DNA of 64,000 nt from an uncultured Spirochaetaceae bacterium (lineage in GTDB: Bacteria > Spirochaetota > Spirochaetia > Treponematales > Treponemataceae): assembly GCA_902783155.1 (NCBI GenBank), contig CACZPR010000042.1, positions 1 to 64,000 on the forward strand, read 5' to 3'. Within the stretch, counting starts at the first letter, position 1; each line of letters opens with the position of its first letter. Shown one piece after another: positions 45,609 to 53,030 of the stretch. The notes below the pieces were generated by a model. The model was not told where the DNA came from and made no database searches. It saw nothing but the letters and a program-made list of their open reading frames with translations. A program made the position numbers and the translations under genes.

Positions 45609-46252
45609 ACGGATACAGACTTTTGACGACAATAGTTTCCGCCGGAAAAGGAAAGCTGATTGTAAAATCCGCAGTCGATGCAGGAAGCTTTGGTGGAACG
45701 GTGATGAGCGGACGTGGAATAAGTCCAAGTTCCATTGCGGCCATCCTTGGAATCGATACGAAAAAGGATGCCGTTTTTATTGTCGCCGAATCAGAAAAAA
45801 AGGATACGATTTTGAATGCAATCGTTGATTCGACGAAAAATGAAAAAAAACATCTGGGCTGCATTTTTGTTTCCGATGTCGATTCATTGTCCAGAACCGG
45901 AGAAATCATAAAAACTGAAGGAGGAAATTCTATGAGCGAAAATACACCGAACGATTTGATCACAGTGATTTTAAACAGCGGATATGCCGACGACGCAATG
46001 GCTGCAGCAAGAAAAGCAGGTGCCGGTGGTGGAACTGTAATCAAGGCACGCGGAACTGCAAAAGAAGGTGACGAAAGTTTTTTTGGCGTGCAGATTGTCC
46101 CGGAAAAAGAAATGCTTTTGATTGTGGTTGACCATGAAAAAAAAGATGCCGTAATGTCCGCAATCCAAAAACTTGAATGTCTTTCACAGCCTGGAAGCGG
46201 AATTGTATTTTCATCTCCGGTTTCACAATTTCATCTGTTGGGAAAAAAATAA
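45605..46252 (+). CDS. Tandem PII-like regulatory protein
   Basis: 215 residues made of two PII-like halves. Each carries the strand-loop GGTVMSGRG (about 30) or GGGTVIKARG (about 138) and the end VxxVDxEKKD or similar. PII-like proteins bind nucleotides or small ligands and control transporters or enzymes. The start ATGA overlaps the DUF1538 stop, so it is most likely the regulator of that transporter. No T-loop tyrosine of classical GlnB is seen. Confidence 0.75.
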   Translation: MNGYRLLTTIVSAGKGKLIVKSAVDAGSFGGTVMSGRGISPSSIAAILGIDTKKDAVFIVAESEKKDTILNAIVDSTKNEKKHLGCIFVSDVDSLSRTGEIIKTEGGNSMSENTPNDLITVILNSGYADDAMAAARKAGAGGGTVIKARGTAKEGDESFFGVQIVPEKEMLLIVVDHEKKDAVMSAIQKLECLSQPGSGIVFSSPVSQFHLLGKK

Positions 46253-47092
46253 ATGCAGGATGATTTTACGGTCGAAAATTTCTGGCGTGAATTTCAGTCC
46301 TATAAAACGGATTTTATTCCGGCCGATTTTTCGCCTTCAAAAGTTGATTTGTACGATGTGATTGATTCAACCAACTCGGAACTTTTGCGCCGTCTGGAAA
46401 ATGCGGGAGATTTTTTCGACAAAAGAAAATATGACAAAATGCTTGTAGCCGCAAAAAGCCAGAGTGCGGGAAGAGGAAGAATTGGAAGAAGATTTTATTC
46501 CCCGGACAAAACTGGAATTTATTTTTCGCTAATTCATGTTCCAAAAACGCAGAATCTGAATCCAGCAAAAATTACAGCCGCAGCAGCAGTTTCAGTGAGC
46601 CGGGCGATTGAAAATGTTTTTGGCGTGGCAACAAAAATCAAGTGGGTGAACGATATTTATGTCGGCGAAAAAAAAGTGTGCGGCATTCTTGCGGAAGGTT
46701 TTTGCGACAAAAATGGGATTGTTCCGTGCGTGGTCGTCGGGATTGGAATCAATATTGCAATGAAAAAAAATGCGGACGAAAATCTGGGAAAGGCAGGTGG
46801 CATTTTTGATTCGTGTGAAAATCCAGAAGAACACAGGTCAAAACTTTTGGCTGCATGTACAAAGGAGTTTTTTTACGTTCTGGAAAATGATGAAAAATTT
46901 ATTGACGAATATCGGGCGAAATCTTTTTTGACAGGAAAAAATGTCACCGTCTCTCCATTGGCTGGAACAAAAGACGGAGCCTACACCGCAAAAGTTTTGG
47001 ACATTACGGATTCGGCGGAACTTTTGGTCCAGCTGGATGACGGAACAAAAAAAGAACTTTCATCGGGCGAAGTTACGCTGCATGAAAATTAG
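46253..47092 (+). CDS. birA: Biotin-protein ligase
   Basis: 279 residues without the N-terminal DNA-binding domain, so a pure ligase. QSAGRGRIGRRFYSP is the biotinyl-AMP loop, KWVNDIYVGEKKVCGILAE the catalytic Lys region (Val where many have Pro), and the C-terminal SH3-like domain follows. It attaches biotin to carboxylase subunits. The ATG directly abuts the PII gene's stop, indicating coupling. Confidence 0.92.
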   Translation: MQDDFTVENFWREFQSYKTDFIPADFSPSKVDLYDVIDSTNSELLRRLENAGDFFDKRKYDKMLVAAKSQSAGRGRIGRRFYSPDKTGIYFSLIHVPKTQNLNPAKITAAAAVSVSRAIENVFGVATKIKWVNDIYVGEKKVCGILAEGFCDKNGIVPCVVVGIGINIAMKKNADENLGKAGGIFDSCENPEEHRSKLLAACTKEFFYVLENDEKFIDEYRAKSFLTGKNVTVSPLAGTKDGAYTAKVLDITDSAELLVQLDDGTKKELSSGEVTLHEN

Positions 47093-47103
47093 TTTTTCTC
47101 CTG

Positions 47104-47658
47104 CTATTTTGTTGCAGTAAAAATTGTCGGTCGGGAAAAATCATAGCCATTTCCATCAACAGGAATTTGTTTGCTGTTGATTTTCATTTCGTTTGACGCA
47201 AACGGTATCGAATAATCAATCTCCCATTTTTCATCCATCTTATCAAGCTGGGTCATAAAAAGAATTTTGGTCCGCTTTTTCTGGACGTTGAACGTGATTT
47301 TATTTGTGGACGCAGTATAGGTTCCGGTGTAGACAGTCTCGCCGTTGATGTTCGTCTGGGTGACTGTCATGTTCCCATTTTTTTCACAGAGAATTGTCGT
47401 GGAATATTTTCCGTTGTCAAATCTCCATTCACCCGCCGGAATATTTGATGTCACGGATGTTATGGCATCATTAAAATCATCGATGGCTCTGCTGGCTCCG
47501 TCTTTTATCGACCCCCAGATTTGTTTTCCGGCCCTTATAATCAAATCAATAGGACCTTCCTCTTCCTGATTTCCAACGACAGGTTCCGCAGCCACAGCCG
47601 TTGTCATAAAAACTGTGGATGCAAAAAAAAGAATTGCGAAAAACTTTCCCTTTTTCAT
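47104..47658 (-). CDS. Small secreted protein, beta-rich
   Basis: 184 residues. Signal peptide ending VAAEP, an amphipathic helical part (IIRAGKQIWGSIKDG), then a beta-rich domain (TVTQTNINGETVYTGTYTAS) like the small lipocalin-like domains of Treponema. AAGGAGG precedes the ATG by a good spacing. Convergent with birA. Function unknown. Confidence 0.65.
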   Translation of the reverse strand: MKKGKFFAILFFASTVFMTTAVAAEPVVGNQEEEGPIDLIIRAGKQIWGSIKDGASRAIDDFNDAITSVTSNIPAGEWRFDNGKYSTTILCEKNGNMTVTQTNINGETVYTGTYTASTNKITFNVQKKRTKILFMTQLDKMDEKWEIDYSIPFASNEMKINSKQIPVDGNGYDFSRPTIFTATK

Positions 47659-47739
47659 TTGCCCAATCCTCCTTAAAGAAAATCGTCAAAAAGAAAACAA
47701 GTCTTGATTGAATTCGTTACTTTAAAACCGACACCAAAT

Positions 47740-48636
47740 CTATTTTAGGAAAATGAAGCCAAGAATTGCCGCTGGAATCAAGTAGCAGGCGAACCACTCA
47801 AGTCTGCCCTTCTTGATTATTTTCATCAACAAAAACAGAGCGACATATCCAGTTGCAAACGCGGTAACACACCCTGCAATCAACGGAGCAATTCCAACAG
47901 TCTGGGTCACTTCGCCAAGGTCCTTTGCTTCCAAAATGAACGCACCAAGGACGGCAGGTATTGAAGCTATGAAAGAATATTCTCCCGCAACACAACGGTC
48001 CACGCCACAAAAAAGGGAGCCAGAAATTGTGGTTCCGCTTCTGGAAATCCCCGGCAAAGTTCCAATTCCCTGCGCGACACCAATTATGAGTGCCTGAATC
48101 CAGTTTGGCGCATTTTTAAATTTGCTGTCCGAATTAACGGAAGCAGATTTTTTTGCATTGGATTTTTTATCAAAAATTGCGGACGAAACCAAAAGAATTG
48201 CAGTGACAATAAATCCACCGAAAATCCAGACAAAAGGCAAATCGCCAATCAGTTTTTCAGAGGCAATTCCAAGAACTCCTGTCACAACCGTTGTAATCAC
48301 AACCGCAAGAATATATCTACGACGGTTTTGCTCTGCCACCAAAGCAGTTTCGGTGGGAAGCTCCACTACAGTTCCATCCTGTCCACGATATTTTGCTGGA
48401 GCCGGACGACGGGAAATCAGGCGGCCAAATGCTTTCAAAAGTTCCCAAATCTTTTTGCGGAAAAAGATTACGACAACCAAAAGCGTGGCAAGATGAAGGA
48501 CCACATTGAACAAAAGCGGAACGTCATCAAGATTGAAAAGTTTCTGTGCAATTTTCAGATGTCCAGAAGATGATATTGGCAAAAACTCGGCTATTCCCTG
48601 AATTGCTCCAAGAACAATGCCCTGAACTAAAGTCAT
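47740..48636 (-). CDS. uppP: Undecaprenyl-diphosphatase (BacA family)
   Basis: 298 residues, multi-pass. The family boxes GAIQGIAEFLPISSSGH and GTLPGISRSGTT hold the Glu, Ser and Arg of the active site. It dephosphorylates undecaprenyl diphosphate to recycle the cell-wall lipid carrier, and gives bacitracin tolerance in other bacteria. A loop rich in charged residues (about 90-100) joins helices. GGAGG precedes ATG 48636. A terminator separates it from nfnB. Confidence 0.95.
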   Translation of the reverse strand: MTLVQGIVLGAIQGIAEFLPISSSGHLKIAQKLFNLDDVPLLFNVVLHLATLLVVVIFFRKKIWELLKAFGRLISRRPAPAKYRGQDGTVVELPTETALVAEQNRRRYILAVVITTVVTGVLGIASEKLIGDLPFVWIFGGFIVTAILLVSSAIFDKKSNAKKSASVNSDSKFKNAPNWIQALIIGVAQGIGTLPGISRSGTTISGSLFCGVDRCVAGEYSFIASIPAVLGAFILEAKDLGEVTQTVGIAPLIAGCVTAFATGYVALFLLMKIIKKGRLEWFACYLIPAAILGFIFLK

Positions 48637-48678
48637 AGAAATCCTCCGTTGTGGAAAAGTTTTTTAAATCTGTTTTTG

Positions 48679-48713
48679 AAAAAAATCCAGACCGCAAAAA
48701 AACAGTCTGGATT
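48679..48713 (-). terminator. Terminator after nfnB
   Basis: On the minus strand AATCCAGAC (48713-48705) pairs with GTCTGGATT (48692-48684), followed by a T-run. Confidence 0.85.
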
Positions 48714-48726
48714 ATTGATGCATGTT

Positions 48727-50229
48727 TTATTTTGCCAGATATTCGTTTATGCTGGCGGCTGCCTTTCGACCTTCGCCCATTGCAAGAATAACCGTTGCGG
48801 CACCAAGAACTATGTCTCCGCCGGCCCAAACTTTGGTCATGCTGGTCTCCTGTTTTTCATCAACAGTGATGTGACCGCGGGGGTCGGTTTTGATTTCCGG
48901 TGTCGTAGCTGGAATCAACGGGTTTGAATTGTTTCCAAGAGCAACAATCACAGCGTCGCAAGGAATCTCATGCTCGGACCCCTTGATTTCAACAGGCTTT
49001 CTGCGTCCGCTCGCATCCGGCTCTCCAAGCTCATAGGAAAGAGCCTTTATGCCAGTGACACGACCGGTCTCGGAATCACCAAGAATTTCAATCGGATTTT
49101 CAAGGAAGCGGAACTCCACTCCCTCTTCTCCCGCATGTTCAATTTCTTCTCCACGGGCTGGCATTTCGGCGCGGGTTCTTCTATATACTATGTAGACTTT
49201 TTCGGCACCAAGACGCAGAGCCATACGTGCGGCATCCATCGCTACATTTCCACCGCCACAGACGACAACAGTTTTTGCCTCGTAATATGGAGTGTCGGCC
49301 TCACCCTTTTTGTAAGCCTTCATCAAGTTTGCGCGGGTCAAATATTCGTTCGCAGAGAACACACCAATGTAATTTTCACCTGGGATTCCAAAAAATTTCG
49401 GAAGTCCGGCTCCTGTTCCAACAAACGCCGCATCAAATCCCTTTTCTGTAAAGAACTGCTCAAGTGTTGATGTGCGTCCGACCAGATAGTTGTACTCAAA
49501 ATGCACACCCATTTTTTCAAGGTTCTCAACTTCCTTCTGGACAATCGCCTTTGGAAGACGGAACTCAGGGATTCCATAGACAGTAACTCCACCGGCCTTG
49601 TGGAACGCTTCAAAAACAGTCACATCATGTCCGGCCTTACGGCAGTCCGCAGCAACAGTAAGACCCGCTGGACCCGAGCCAACGACTGCAACTTTTTTTC
49701 CTGTTGACGGCGCAACTTCCGGGACAGACGTAAGATTGTTCTCACGCTCGTAGTCTGCCACAAATCTTTCAAGGCGGCCAATGCTTACTGATTTTGTCGC
49801 ATCCTTGTAAACTTTTCCAACCGTACACTGACCCTGGCACTGCTTTTCCTGGGGACATACGCGGCCACAGATTGCCGGAAGAAGATTCGTTGTCTTGATT
49901 ATGTCGGCAGCCTTCTTGAACTCACCCTTGGCAACTTCGGCAACAAACTCAGGGATGCGGACATTTACAGGACAGCCCGACACACAAGGCTGGTTCTTGC
50001 ACTGGAGACAGCGGTTCGCCTCAACAATTGCCTGCTCCTTTGTATAACCAAGCGCAACCTCGGTCATCTGCCTGGCCCTGACTTTTGGTTCGCCACTAGG
50101 CATATCCATCTGCGGAATGGCCATGCGGTCCTTATTTGTAAGAGGAGATGCCGCAAGTTTTTCCTGAAGCTTTTTGTATTCCTCTTTAGCGATTTCTACT
50201 AATTTTTCCTGCGGGATATATTCTGCCAT
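48727..50229 (-). CDS. nfnB: NfnB-type subunit, NADPH/ferredoxin oxidoreductase (glutamate synthase small-subunit family)
   Basis: 500 residues. The N-terminal ferredoxin-like part has two cysteine clusters (CLQCKNQPCVSGCPV and CGRVCPQEKQCQGQC) for [4Fe-4S] centres. Two dinucleotide folds follow: VAVVGSGPAGL for FAD and VVCGGGNVAMDAA for NAD(P)H. The C-terminal AGGDIVLGAATV is the second flavin-binding loop. It is directly downstream of the NfnA-type gene, so the pair probably forms the electron-bifurcating NADH-dependent ferredoxin:NADP+ oxidoreductase. A glutamate synthase beta subunit looks similar, but there is no large subunit here. Confidence 0.85.
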   Translation of the reverse strand: MAEYIPQEKLVEIAKEEYKKLQEKLAASPLTNKDRMAIPQMDMPSGEPKVRARQMTEVALGYTKEQAIVEANRCLQCKNQPCVSGCPVNVRIPEFVAEVAKGEFKKAADIIKTTNLLPAICGRVCPQEKQCQGQCTVGKVYKDATKSVSIGRLERFVADYERENNLTSVPEVAPSTGKKVAVVGSGPAGLTVAADCRKAGHDVTVFEAFHKAGGVTVYGIPEFRLPKAIVQKEVENLEKMGVHFEYNYLVGRTSTLEQFFTEKGFDAAFVGTGAGLPKFFGIPGENYIGVFSANEYLTRANLMKAYKKGEADTPYYEAKTVVVCGGGNVAMDAARMALRLGAEKVYIVYRRTRAEMPARGEEIEHAGEEGVEFRFLENPIEILGDSETGRVTGIKALSYELGEPDASGRRKPVEIKGSEHEIPCDAVIVALGNNSNPLIPATTPEIKTDPRGHITVDEKQETSMTKVWAGGDIVLGAATVILAMGEGRKAAASINEYLAK

Positions 50230-50231
50230 TT

Positions 50232-51086
50232 TTATTTCTCCAACTTCTTAGCTTCGTCTTCCATCTTGCATTTGTGGAATGCCTCTGTTTCCTGCGGCTT
50301 GAATGATTTCATGCGCATCATCATATTGTCCCAGTCAACCTGGTGTGCGTCAAAATCAGGTCCATCGACGCAAACAAATTTTGTCTGTCCGCCAACACTT
50401 ACACGGCAGCCGCCGCACATTCCGGTTCCGTCAATCATAATTGTGTTGAGGGAAACAGTTGTCTTGATGTTGTATTTTTTTGTTGTGGCGGCACAGAACT
50501 TCATCATTATTGGCGGACCAATCGCAATTACCTCTGCGGGTGGAACGTCGCTCTGGCAAAGTCTTTCAAGCGGAACCGTCGTAACACATTTTTCACCGGC
50601 AGAACCGTCGTCCGTGCAGATAATCACCTCGTCACAGACAGCTTTCATTTCATCAACAAAAATCAGAAGGTCCTTTGTACGAGCACCTTCAATAAGAATG
50701 ACCTTGTTGCCCGCAGCCTTCAAAGCCTGTACGATTGGATAAAGCGGGGCAGTTCCAAATCCACCGCCAACGCATACAACCGGTCTGTCATATTTTTCAA
50801 TGACGCTAGGTGTTCCAAGCGGTCCCAGAACTCCACCAAGATAGTCGCCTTCGTTCAGTTTTGAAAGTTTGTAAGTTGACGCACCAACCGGCTGGAAAGC
50901 GATTGCAACCCAACCCTCTTCCGCATTTGCATCGGCGATTGTCAATGGAATGCGCTCGGTCAAATCCTGATCCACCTGGACAATCAAAAACTGACCAGCC
51001 TTACGATGTTTGGCAATATCTGGAGCTTCAAATTTAATATAGAAGACATTCTCAGACAGTTGTCTTTTCTCGATGATTTTGTTCAT
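50232..51086 (-). CDS. nfnA: NfnA-type subunit, FAD/NAD- and [2Fe-2S]-binding
   Basis: 284 residues from ATG 51086 (GAGGA seven bases upstream; TTG two codons earlier is not needed). It resembles dihydroorotate dehydrogenase electron-transfer and sulfide dehydrogenase subunits: RIPLTIADA flavin segment, GGGFGTAPLYP for NAD, and C-terminal GMCGGCRVSVGG plus a downstream CVDG/D for the [2Fe-2S] cluster. With NfnB it couples NADH, ferredoxin and NADP+. The tight 2-base gap supports one operon. Confidence 0.87.
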   Translation of the reverse strand: MNKIIEKRQLSENVFYIKFEAPDIAKHRKAGQFLIVQVDQDLTERIPLTIADANAEEGWVAIAFQPVGASTYKLSKLNEGDYLGGVLGPLGTPSVIEKYDRPVVCVGGGFGTAPLYPIVQALKAAGNKVILIEGARTKDLLIFVDEMKAVCDEVIICTDDGSAGEKCVTTVPLERLCQSDVPPAEVIAIGPPIMMKFCAATTKKYNIKTTVSLNTIMIDGTGMCGGCRVSVGGQTKFVCVDGPDFDAHQVDWDNMMMRMKSFKPQETEAFHKCKMEDEAKKLEK

Positions 51087-51105
51087 ACCCAATTCCTCAA
51101 ACTAA

Positions 51106-51159
51106 AATACCCGCTTAAAAGGGTAAAGTGATTATACTATAAGAAGAAAAAAGATTAAA
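51106..51159 (-). promoter_or_regulatory. Promoter and leader hairpin of nfnAB
   Basis: On the minus strand: TTTAAT (51159-51154), a 17-base spacer and TATAAT (51136-51131). The leader has TACCC (51123-51119) pairing with GGGTA (51110-51106) around 8 bases, followed by TTTT before the ribosome-binding site. It may be a short attenuator or only a chance hairpin. Confidence 0.5.
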
Positions 51160-51262
51160 GTAAAGGGATTAAAAAACTCATTTTTAAAGGAAAAGCCTCT
51201 TGTGTCGCCAATTGATTCGAGCAAGAGAGCCTGACGGTTTACGATTTGAAAAAAATTTAAAG

Positions 51263-51270
51263 ACAAAAAA
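51263..51270 (-). terminator. U-tract terminator of the 5S gene
   Basis: A run of seven plus-strand A (T on the transcribed strand) follows the closing 5S helix, which acts as the stem. Confidence 0.6.
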
Positions 51271-51381
51271 ACCAGCAACTGCCTGCTTTCCCGGGACGAA
51301 CCAAGTATCATCGGCGCTACAGTGCTTGACTTCCGTGTTCGGTATGGGAACGGGTATTTCCACTGTGCTATGGTCACTGGT
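51271..51381 (-). rRNA. rrf: 5S ribosomal RNA
   Basis: The minus strand reads ACCAGTGACC... with CCCGTTCCCATACCGAACAC and GGAAGTCAAGC, the loop B/C core of bacterial 5S rRNA. GCGCCGATGATACT follows, then a 3' end ...GCTGGT that pairs with the 5' ACCAG. About 111 bases. No 23S or 16S sequence lies on either side: nfnA is downstream and the FliL-like gene upstream, so this copy is unlinked. A T7 run directly follows the 3' end and should terminate it. Confidence 0.95.
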
Positions 51382-51436
51382 ATAATTATTTGCTTTTTTG
51401 TATCAGCTTTGTGCTTTATCACTCGCTGATGATGTT

Positions 51437-51465
51437 AATATATCCTAAACGAAAAAAAACGTCAA
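51437..51465 (-). promoter_or_regulatory. Strong promoter of the orphan 5S gene
   Basis: On the minus strand: TTGACG (51465-51460), a 17-base spacer and TATATT (51442-51437). Upstream (51470-51513) is an A/T tract resembling an UP element, as at rRNA promoters. The transcript would have about 50 bases of leader with TCAGC/GCTGA arms, to be processed off. Confidence 0.8.
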
Positions 51466-51590
51466 GCACTTTTGCAAAAAAAAATCAAATTTTTTTAAAA
51501 ATTTTTTGATTTTGCCCCATCCCTCAATTTTCTTGTGTTTTTCGTGATTTCAACTTACAATTATCTATAATAGTGAAATTGGAGGCAAAT

Positions 51591-52145
51591 ATGAAAGCAA
51601 GATTTTTGTTTATCTTTCTGGCGGTGTTTTTGAGTTGTGGGCTTGCGTTTACCTCATGTTCAAGAACCGGAACCTGCGAAATGTGCGGGAAGAAAAATGT
51701 AAAACTCTACACGGTAAAGGATGACGAGAGCGTTTTAAATCTCTGCTCGGACTGCAAAAAGGCTTACGAAATCAACAAAGAGAACGAAAAGATTTTGTCA
51801 GAACAGGACGACAGCACAAAAGGGAAAAAAGCCTACGACTGGTATTCTTCGCTCGACCAGCTGGAAACATACATCATCGACCCGGAACCATACATTGTCC
51901 GTGTGCAGATTGTACTTGGATATAAAAAGAATGATAAAAAAGTTTCCAACGAAATAACTTCCCACAGAATAGAGTTGGTGGATTCCCTGCGCAATTTCTT
52001 TTCAATGCAGACCCGAGAGACTTTAAAAACTTCCAACGAAAAAAATCTGCGTCTTGAGATTCTCAAACTCATAAACACTTCTGTTTTGGAAAATCAAAAA
52101 ATTCTTGACGTGCGTTTTACAAAAATGGAGGTCATCCAAAAATAA
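51591..52145 (+). CDS. Zinc-ribbon lipoprotein with FliL-like domain
   Basis: 184 residues from ATG 51591, set by GGAGG and by the lipoprotein signal (lipobox FTSC). After the lipid Cys comes a CxxC...CxxC motif (CEMCGKK, CSDCKK), a small zinc ribbon, then a charged linker. The C-terminal domain PYIVRVQIVLGYKKND...SHRIELVDSLRNFFS and the end VRFTKMEVIQK match the periplasmic FliL domain of flagellar motors. FliL proteins normally have a transmembrane helix, not a lipid anchor. A role at the periplasmic flagellum is inferred; TATAAT lies just upstream. Confidence 0.7.
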   Translation: MKARFLFIFLAVFLSCGLAFTSCSRTGTCEMCGKKNVKLYTVKDDESVLNLCSDCKKAYEINKENEKILSEQDDSTKGKKAYDWYSSLDQLETYIIDPEPYIVRVQIVLGYKKNDKKVSNEITSHRIELVDSLRNFFSMQTRETLKTSNEKNLRLEILKLINTSVLENQKILDVRFTKMEVIQK

Positions 52146-52172
52146 AATCCCAAAGAAAAATGATTCACTGCG

Positions 52173-53027
52173 CTAGATTTTTTGTGGAAGCATTTTTCCA
52201 TCGGCAAAATAATGGACTTCATTGTATCCAGCTTTTTTTGCCAGATTGATTGCTCTGTCGAAAGCAAAATCCAAATGCTCCGGCGAATGTGCGTCCGAGT
52301 TGATTGTGATTGGAATATTTTTTTCACGCATCTGAGTCAGAAAATCCAGAGACGGATATGGCTCATCCAGATACCCGCGGGCCATTCCACCTGTATTGAT
52401 TTCCGCACACACACCTGCGCTCGCAATCGCCCGAACAGTTTCGCGGATTTCATTTTTGTACCACGAATCATTTTCATCAAAAAGTCTGTCGGGGGCTTTG
52501 GGGGAATTTTGTTTTCGGATTAAATCACAGTGCGCGAGAATTGTAAAATTACAGTCGCGAATCATTGTGCGCTCAAAATCAAAATATGTCTGGACAGCTT
52601 TTTTTGTGTCGCCGCCAAAAACCGTTTTTATTTTTTCGCGTGTATCAAAAAAATTTCCGTCCGCCTCAAAGAATCCTTTTTCACCGGGAACATAATGGAC
52701 AGCACCAATCAGAAAATCAGGGGCAAAATTTGCATAGCGAGAAAAATCTGGAGCGCATACACCCTGAATAAAATCCGCCTCAAAGCCCAGGAGAATTTTT
52801 ATTTTGCCGGAATACTCTTTCTTTAGCCGCAAAATTTCTTTTGCATAGGACGCATGGTTTCTGGACTGAATGTGCCAGTCGCTCGAAAAAGGAAACATTG
52901 AATGTCCGCTGAACCCGAGCGTGTCAAAGTTTTTTTCAATCGCGGCTTTTACCATTTCTTCAGGGCTTGCATTTCCGTCACAAAAATTTGTGTGCGTGTG
53001 ATAATTTGTTTTCAAAAATCTTTCCAT
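52173..53027 (-). CDS. PHP-family histidinol-phosphatase-like enzyme
   Basis: 284 residues. NYHTHTNFCDG and GFSGHSMFPF hold the first metal-binding His, followed by ILLGFEAD, HYVPG, LAHCDLIRK and INSDAH ligands of the PHP fold. It fits HisK (histidinol phosphate to histidinol), which would supply hisD's substrate at 19.5 kb. Other PHP phosphoesterases are possible. It starts three bases after the hybrid kinase stop, an odd functional pairing. Confidence 0.8.
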   Translation of the reverse strand: MERFLKTNYHTHTNFCDGNASPEEMVKAAIEKNFDTLGFSGHSMFPFSSDWHIQSRNHASYAKEILRLKKEYSGKIKILLGFEADFIQGVCAPDFSRYANFAPDFLIGAVHYVPGEKGFFEADGNFFDTREKIKTVFGGDTKKAVQTYFDFERTMIRDCNFTILAHCDLIRKQNSPKAPDRLFDENDSWYKNEIRETVRAIASAGVCAEINTGGMARGYLDEPYPSLDFLTQMREKNIPITINSDAHSPEHLDFAFDRAINLAKKAGYNEVHYFADGKMLPQKI

Positions 53028-53030
53028 AGT

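Noticed and set aside
48727-50229. Glutamate synthase small subunit as the main call
   Set aside because: No large-subunit gene is adjacent, while the NfnA-type partner is two bases upstream, so NfnB fits better.
51093-51270. tRNA or 23S fragment near the 5S gene
   Set aside because: No T-loop GTTCRA motif with an acceptor stem and no 23S-like conserved stretch could be found on either strand.
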